Notes under the pieces: model-generated
Database searches by the model: none
Told to the model about the DNA's origin: nothing
The model's input: the letters and a program-made list of their open reading frames with translations, nothing else
Program-made: the position numbers and the translations under genes
In this document: positions 7,197-10,528 of the stretch, piece after piece
Layout: each line of letters starts with the position of its first letter
How positions within the stretch are numbered: the stretch's first letter is position 1
NCBI RefSeq assembly: GCF_009677585.1
Contig: NZ_WKYV01000054.1
Span: 1-10,528 of the forward strand
Reading direction: 5' to 3'
DNA: 10,528 nt
Origin: Lactonifactor sp. BIOML-A5
GTDB taxonomy: Bacteria > Bacillota > Clostridia > Lachnospirales > Lachnospiraceae

Positions 7197-8050
7197 AATA
7201 TCCCCTCCAAATCCTTCACATGAGTGATGCTTCTGTAGAGATACATCATCAGAGATGTCATTACCATCAGCAGAACAGCCAGTGCGGCAGCGAAGGGCCA
7301 GTTGCTCCCTCTTGTCAGCTGATCCTGAATCAGGCTTCCCACCAGTACTATTTTATTGCCTCCCAGAATATCGGCGATGAAAAATAATCCCATAGAAGGC
7401 ACAAAGGTGAGAATTACACCGGACAACAGTCCCGGCAGAGTCAGCTTTAGTGTCACCGTCATAAAGGCGTACATGGGTGAGGCGCCCAGATCTCTGGCTG
7501 CCTCTACCAGCGACCAGTCCATCTTTTCCACACTGGAATACACCGCAAGCATCATAAACGGCACAAGCGCATAGACCATACCAATAAGTACTGCGGGATA
7601 TGAGTATAAAATCTTTAACGGCTCGTCTATAACACCCAGAGCCATCAGCAATTTGTTGAATACACCTTTTGCCTGAAGTATTATAATCCATCCATACATT
7701 CTAATCAGAGAGCTGGTCCAGAAAGGCACCATAATCAGAAGCATCATCCTTTTTTTCCATTTTGCAGACAGCTTAGCCATAAAATATCCAAATGGATAAC
7801 CTATCAGCATGATTAACAATGTGCTGAAAAAGGCCAGCTGGAATGACTGAGCAAAGCTCTGAAGGTATACCGGCTCAAATATCTTCTTATAATTTTCCAG
7901 GGTAAACTTCCATGTTACTCCCCAGCTGTCATTATTCGTGGCAAAGCTCAGTCCGATCATGTAGAGAAGCGGCCCCAGCACAAAAATAAGTGTAAACAGA
8001 TACAAAGGAGCAACTGTAAGAAAAACTTTAGAATGTTTCTTTTTCGTCAT
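7193..8050 (-). CDS. potB: PotB-like ABC transporter permease
   Basis: A 285-aa membrane permease that forms the transmembrane channel with PotC. It has six predicted membrane segments (about 10-34, 66-92, 101-125, 150-171, 205-228 and 253-273). The EAA motif is EAARDLGAS (183-191). The ATG overlaps the end of potA by 23 bases and is preceded by GGGAGG six bases upstream, so the two genes are translationally coupled. Its length and gene position match PotB of known polyamine operons. Confidence 0.92.
   Translation of the reverse strand: MTKKKHSKVFLTVAPLYLFTLIFVLGPLLYMIGLSFATNNDSWGVTWKFTLENYKKIFEPVYLQSFAQSFQLAFFSTLLIMLIGYPFGYFMAKLSAKWKKRMMLLIMVPFWTSSLIRMYGWIIILQAKGVFNKLLMALGVIDEPLKILYSYPAVLIGMVYALVPFMMLAVYSSVEKMDWSLVEAARDLGASPMYAFMTVTLKLTLPGLLSGVILTFVPSMGLFFIADILGGNKIVLVGSLIQDQLTRGSNWPFAAALAVLLMVMTSLMMYLYRSITHVKDLEGIF
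7204..7208 (-). promoter_or_regulatory. Ribosome binding site supporting the TTG start of potC
   Basis: GGAGG (within GGAGGGG on the minus strand) lies seven bases before the TTG codon and inside the last codons of potB. This makes the rare TTG start credible and suggests potC expression depends on potB translation. Confidence 0.75.
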
Positions 8051-9122
8051 TCTGTTCCTCCCTGTCTACGATAATTGCATCAGCGGGCTTCCATCCCACA
8101 CATACCTTCTGTCCAATCTGTACATGAGAGTCAATGCCGTAGCGGCTGGCTATAATCTCTTTTCCATCTTCCAGTCCAATCACCATTCGCAGCTGACCTC
8201 CGGAGAAAGATTTTTCAAGTATTACGGCTGGGAGAGCCTCTTTGCACTCCTCACAGACAAGGATATTCTCGGCCCGCACAGCAATCGTTATCTCCTGCCC
8301 TATCTGTTCCCGGTCTGGATCAATGATTACTTTGATCTTTCCCGTGCTGATTTCAACAAGAGCCTCCTCTCCCTGAATCTGAACAATCTTTCCTCTGACA
8401 ATATTGGCATTTCCCACAAAGGTAGCCACATAACTGGACGTAGGGTGATTATAGACCTCATCCGGTGTCCCGATTTGTTCCAATACCCCTTTATTCATTA
8501 CCACAATCCTGTCCGACATATTGATGGCTTCTTCCTGATCGTGAGTAATATATAGGAAAGTGATTCCCAGCTTTTTCTGAAGCTTCTTAAGTTCCAGCTG
8601 CATGGCCCTGCGAAGCTGCAGATCAAGGGCTCCTAAGGGTTCATCTAAAAGCAGTACTTTTGGGTTATTTACCAGTGCCCTGGCTATCGCCACTCTCTGC
8701 TTCTGTCCCCCTGACAGTTCCTGGGGCATTCTCTTTTCGTATCCGGACAGCTGAACAAGCTCCAGAATCTTTTTTACTTTTTCTTTAATTTCTGGCTTCG
8801 GCATCCTGCGAAGCTTCAGGGCATAGCCAACATTTGCCTCCACGTTCATATGGGGAAACAAAGCATAATTCTGAAATACGGTATTCACATCTCTCTCATG
8901 AGGTTCCAGCCGGGTAACATCTCTGCCCTCCAGTATCACCTGTCCTTTATCCGGCATCTCCAGCCCCGCTATAATACGAAGTGTAGTTGTCTTGCCGCAT
9001 CCGGAAGATCCTAAAAAAGTAATGAATTCTCCTTGTTTTATCTTCAGATCAATTCCATTTAAAACCTCTGAGCTTCCAAAGCTCTTTTCAATCCCTTTCA
9101 GCTCTAGTATACTATCTTCCAT
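8028..9122 (-). CDS. potA: PotA-like ABC transporter ATP-binding protein
   Basis: A 364-aa cytoplasmic ATPase that powers the PotBC channel, first gene of the operon. Visible motifs are Walker A GSSGCGKTT (38-46), Q-loop Gln84, signature LSGGQ (136-140), Walker B VLLLDEP (156-162) and H-loop His194 (ITHDQEEA). The C-terminal third (about 235-355) has the TOBE-type regulatory fold typical of PotA/MalK-like ATPases, with AVRAENILV and VGWKPADAI. The frame remains open 17 codons further upstream to a TTG at 9173, but that has no properly spaced ribosome binding site. The ATG at 9122 has AGAGGA seven bases upstream and gives the usual N-terminus (MEDSILELKGIEKSFG). potB begins inside its last codons. 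Confidence 0.93.
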   Translation of the reverse strand: MEDSILELKGIEKSFGSSEVLNGIDLKIKQGEFITFLGSSGCGKTTTLRIIAGLEMPDKGQVILEGRDVTRLEPHERDVNTVFQNYALFPHMNVEANVGYALKLRRMPKPEIKEKVKKILELVQLSGYEKRMPQELSGGQKQRVAIARALVNNPKVLLLDEPLGALDLQLRRAMQLELKKLQKKLGITFLYITHDQEEAINMSDRIVVMNKGVLEQIGTPDEVYNHPTSSYVATFVGNANIVRGKIVQIQGEEALVEISTGKIKVIIDPDREQIGQEITIAVRAENILVCEECKEALPAVILEKSFSGGQLRMVIGLEDGKEIIASRYGIDSHVQIGQKVCVGWKPADAIIVDREEQNDEKETF

Positions 9123-9213
9123 GTATGTATCCTCTGTTCTTTGTTGAGTAAAAATACCCAGTTTCTTCTTCAAACTCCGATTTTACCATCTTTTTACTAA
9201 TTATGCAAATCTT

Positions 9214-9243
9214 ATTATAACACAAAAAGATTTAAGTTGTAAA
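9214..9243 (-). promoter_or_regulatory. Sigma-A promoter of the potABCD operon
   Basis: On the minus strand TTTACA (9243-9238), an 18-base spacer and a perfect TATAAT (9219-9214) lie upstream of potA. The transcript would start near 9207 and have a leader of about 85 bases. No other good promoter is seen inside the operon. Confidence 0.75.
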
Positions 9244-9250
9244 ATTTTAC
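9239..9250. promoter_or_regulatory. Perfect palindrome overlapping the pot -35 box
   Basis: GTAAAATTTTAC is a perfect 12-bp palindrome that overlaps the -35 hexamer of the pot promoter. Position and symmetry would suit a repressor operator. No regulator gene is nearby, and the sequence is AT-rich, so this is only a candidate. Confidence 0.35.
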
Positions 9251-9282
9251 CCAATCCCAAAGATAAGTTCCTCTCAAAAGTA

Positions 9283-9314
9283 ATGCCGGACCTGGCATAC
9301 GCCGGGTCCGGCAT
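9283..9314 (-). terminator. Hairpin terminator of the DUF305 gene
   Basis: A perfect 10-bp stem (ATGCCGGACC/GGTCCGGCAT) has an inner GGC/GCC pairing in its loop and starts six bases after the stop codon. On the minus strand it is followed by TACTTTTGAG, a short U run. It separates this gene from the pot operon promoter, so the two units are transcribed independently. Confidence 0.7.
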
Positions 9315-9319
9315 AGCTG

Positions 9320-9946
9320 TCAGTGGGCGTGATTCCCTCCCCCTGATTCCTGCAGATAAGACTGCATCTGGGTGATCTCCTCCTCCTGCAGGGAAATCAC
9401 ATTATCGGCAAACTGTTTCACTTCATCATCCTCTGTATAAGCCAGGATCAATCTTGCCATATCCACTGCCATCTGATGATGCATAGACATTCCCTGGGCA
9501 AATGCCCGGTCCAGATCCTCTGTCTCTGTCTCGTGATCCTCGTGGTTTTCCATCATAGCATTATATTCTTTCAGGTATAGCTTTTCTTTCTCTTCATCAG
9601 AGGTCTCTGACTTCTCCAGTCTTGCAGTCATGTCCTCCATCTGTCCGATTTCTTCTTCCTGAGCATTGATAATAGTATTTGCCAGTTCGCTGAATTCCGC
9701 CTTTTCGCCTGCATACTTTAAATAGCTCTTTGACATTTCAATAGCAGATTTATGATGGGGAATCATGCCCTTCAGGAAATCAAGAGATGCATTGCCCGTC
9801 TCTTTTATCTCCATATCATCCATCATCTGGTCCATAATCTCATCCTGCTCCTGAATATATGCGTCTGTGTCTGAATCCTTGGTTCCGCAGCCGCCTATGA
9901 GCATAAGGGTACAGAGTAAAACAGAAATTACTTTTATTTTTCTCAT
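9320..9946 (-). CDS. DUF305 lipoprotein with two domain copies
   Basis: A 208-aa lipoprotein (lipobox LIGGC, Cys20) of the DUF305 family (PF03713), helical ferritin-like proteins often seen with metal or copper functions but without a settled activity. Two copies of the domain are clear: residues 52-107 with GMIPHH (60-65) and AQEEEIGQM, and residues 143-200 with GMSMHH (152-157) and LQEEEITQM. The HH pairs and the Glu clusters could form metal sites, and the protein ends in a His-containing tail (GGGNHAH). An acidic, Met-rich stretch (30-48) precedes the first copy. GGAGG lies six bases before the ATG. No copper transporter or metal regulator is adjacent, so a metal role is inferred from the family only. 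Confidence 0.88.
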   Translation of the reverse strand: MRKIKVISVLLCTLMLIGGCGTKDSDTDAYIQEQDEIMDQMMDDMEIKETGNASLDFLKGMIPHHKSAIEMSKSYLKYAGEKAEFSELANTIINAQEEEIGQMEDMTARLEKSETSDEEKEKLYLKEYNAMMENHEDHETETEDLDRAFAQGMSMHHQMAVDMARLILAYTEDDEVKQFADNVISLQEEEITQMQSYLQESGGGNHAH

Positions 9947-10054
9947 GTAAAACCTCCATAGTAATTTAATAACATTAGTATTCCCCTTTTACTCCCAGAC
10001 ATTCTTTTATGGAAAGATTCTCCCCCGTGTGACCGCTGTGTTACCTGATTCCTG

Positions 10055-10083
10055 TATATATAGTTTATCTTGGGTATTGTCAC
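10055..10083 (-). promoter_or_regulatory. Probable promoter of the DUF305 gene
   Basis: On the minus strand GTGACA (10083-10078), a 17-base spacer and TATATA (10060-10055) give a fair sigma-A match. The transcript would begin near 10048, about 100 bases before the DUF305 start. The region is shared with the divergent 58-aa ORF, for which no equally good promoter is seen. Confidence 0.45.
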
Positions 10084-10119
10084 CTTATATCTGAGGAATA
10101 TATACGCGGAGGTTTTAAA

Positions 10120-10296
10120 ATGAAGCTGTCAGAATTGATGATAATCCTGGAAGGAAAATGGATTGAGAAAGGACTGAAGCCCGACCAATATATAGATAAT
10201 ATGGCACCCCCAAAAGAACTGTATCACAGAATTGTACAGGAACTAAAGGATAAGGGGATCTATCATGAAAATGATTCTGAAGGTGCTGTATTATAG
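10120..10296 (+). CDS. Small hypothetical protein, 58 aa
   Basis: An ATG-to-TAG reading frame of 58 codons begins MKLSELMIILEGKW and ends DSEGAVL. A strong GGAGG at 10108-10112, seven bases before the ATG, is the main reason to believe it. The predicted protein is soluble, rich in Lys/Glu/Asp and likely mostly helical, with a proline-containing turn (MAPPKEL) separating two helical segments. No signal peptide or membrane segment is visible. I do not recognise a family. It is divergent from the DUF305 gene, and no terminator is seen after it. It could also be a remnant of a longer gene. Confidence 0.6.
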   Translation: MKLSELMIILEGKWIEKGLKPDQYIDNMAPPKELYHRIVQELKDKGIYHENDSEGAVL

Positions 10297-10341
10297 AACA
10301 GGTGACTGGATGTAGATGCTTTTGACGGACATCGAATGTTG

Positions 10342-10374
10342 AAAATTACATTTAGTATTCTAAAAATTACATTT
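10342..10374. repeat. Two direct repeats AAAATTACATTT, 21-bp period
   Basis: AAAATTACATTT occurs at 10342-10353 and again at 10363-10374, exactly 21 bases apart, about two turns of the helix. The second copy runs into the -35 box of the promoter at 10373. This spacing would place a bound protein on the same DNA face, as in cooperative operator or activator sites. Confidence 0.6.
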
Positions 10375-10401
10375 GACATACTGTATGTACTGTTGTATAC
10401 T
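10373..10401 (+). promoter_or_regulatory. Near-consensus sigma-A promoter reading out of the window
   Basis: A perfect TTGACA (10373-10378), a 17-base spacer and TATACT (10396-10401) form the best promoter in the window. Transcription would begin near 10408 and run rightward into a leader of more than 120 bases. No start codon with a ribosome binding site is reached before the end of the window. Confidence 0.8.
10376..10388. promoter_or_regulatory. Dyad overlapping the promoter, candidate operator
   Basis: ACATAC-T-GTATGT is a perfect 6+1+6 inverted repeat covering the end of the -35 box and the spacer, a classic place for a repressor. A related ACAT-CGA-ATGT dyad lies upstream at 10329-10339. 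The regulator is not identifiable; BlaI/MecI or CopY-type sites have TACA/TGTA half-sites and are only loosely similar. Confidence 0.5.
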
Positions 10402-10408
10402 AATAACG

Positions 10409-10495
10409 GATAGTTAGTAATATCACTCACTATCTCCCCCCTCAAGTTTAAGGGGCTGTCGGTTAATATCGATTTTTGCCCCCTTACATACAAGG
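10409..10495 (+). promoter_or_regulatory. Structured leader with competing hairpins
   Basis: Right after the predicted start site, GATAGTTAGT (10409-10418) pairs with ACTCACTATC (10425-10434) with one mismatch. Next, AGGGG (10451-10455) can pair either upstream with CCCCT (10438-10442) or, as AAGGGG, downstream with CCCCTT (10480-10485). CCTT (10482-10485) can in turn pair with AAGG (10492-10495). Such mutually exclusive pairings are what an attenuator or riboswitch would use. No known riboswitch consensus is recognised, and the downstream part is cut off. Confidence 0.35.
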
Positions 10496-10528
10496 AAGAG
10501 ACAATCCCATAGTATTCGGGCTTTTTCA

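Larger units (their letters stand above)
10297..10528. other. Gene-free right edge with regulatory structure
   Basis: No credible coding region is present in these 232 bases. A minus-strand open frame (10263-10493) lacks a ribosome binding site and lies antisense to the promoter. The stretch instead holds short direct repeats, dyads, a strong rightward promoter and a structured leader, described separately. The gene it serves must lie beyond the window. Confidence 0.6.

Noticed and set aside
8124..8555. Plus-strand open frame of 143 codons
   Set aside because: It lies antisense to the potA C-terminal region, has no ribosome binding site and no recognisable domain.
9123..9173. Seventeen-codon N-terminal extension of PotA from a TTG
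   Set aside because: The TTG has only GGAG one base upstream, while the ATG at 9122 has a properly spaced site and matches the usual N-terminus of the family.
10077..10104. TTGTCA-16-TATATA as a promoter for the 58-aa ORF
   Set aside because: Transcription would begin at about 10111, within the ribosome binding site, leaving no usable leader.
10263..10493. Minus-strand open frame of 76 codons
   Set aside because: It has no ribosome binding site before its ATG, overlaps the 58-aa ORF end and lies antisense to a strong promoter; its composition is not protein-like.

Overview
The window looks like chromosomal DNA from a Gram-positive anaerobe of the Clostridia, most likely Lachnospiraceae. This is inferred from moderate GC content, strong AAGGAG/GGAGG ribosome binding sites, TTG and ATG starts, lipobox signal peptides, GW-type cell-wall-binding repeats and consensus sigma-A promoters. 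No rRNA, tRNA, CRISPR array or phage gene is visible. Most of it is an ordinary cell-surface and transport region. The least explained parts are the two edges.

Layout, left to right. Bases 1-77 look like the end of an insertion sequence (IS21-like by its repeated motif) that has replaced the last codons of a leftward YibE/F-family membrane protein gene (44-1231). Next is a leftward gene for a secreted metallophosphoesterase of purple-acid-phosphatase type, with a C-terminal array of about eleven 20-residue wall-binding repeats (1350-4058). Divergent from it is a rightward lipoprotein gene with a duplicated beta-rich domain and a C-terminal SH3b domain (4269-5246). A bidirectional terminator (about 5258-5308) separates this from a leftward four-gene ABC transporter operon in the order potA-potB-potC-potD (9122 down to 5328), which has its own promoter at 9214-9243. 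Upstream lies a leftward gene for a duplicated DUF305 lipoprotein (9320-9946), then a divergent 58-codon rightward ORF (10120-10296). The right edge (10297-10528) has no gene but holds a near-consensus rightward promoter in a cluster of short repeats and dyads, followed by a leader with competing hairpins. The gene it serves lies outside the window.

How the genes fit together. PotA (ATPase), PotB and PotC (permeases) and PotD (lipoprotein receptor) form one importer, with tight translational coupling by 23-nt and 4-nt overlaps. By eye, PotD lacks several residues that bind polyamine in E. coli PotD, so the substrate may not be spermidine or putrescine. The phosphatase and the SH3b lipoprotein are divergent envelope proteins, one binding the wall by GW repeats and the other anchored to the membrane, and may both act at the cell surface. 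I found no convincing new multi-gene system. The best leads are the IS-truncated yibE/F gene, the altered PotD site, the SH3b lipoprotein architecture, the 58-aa ORF, and the regulated-looking promoter and leader at the right edge.
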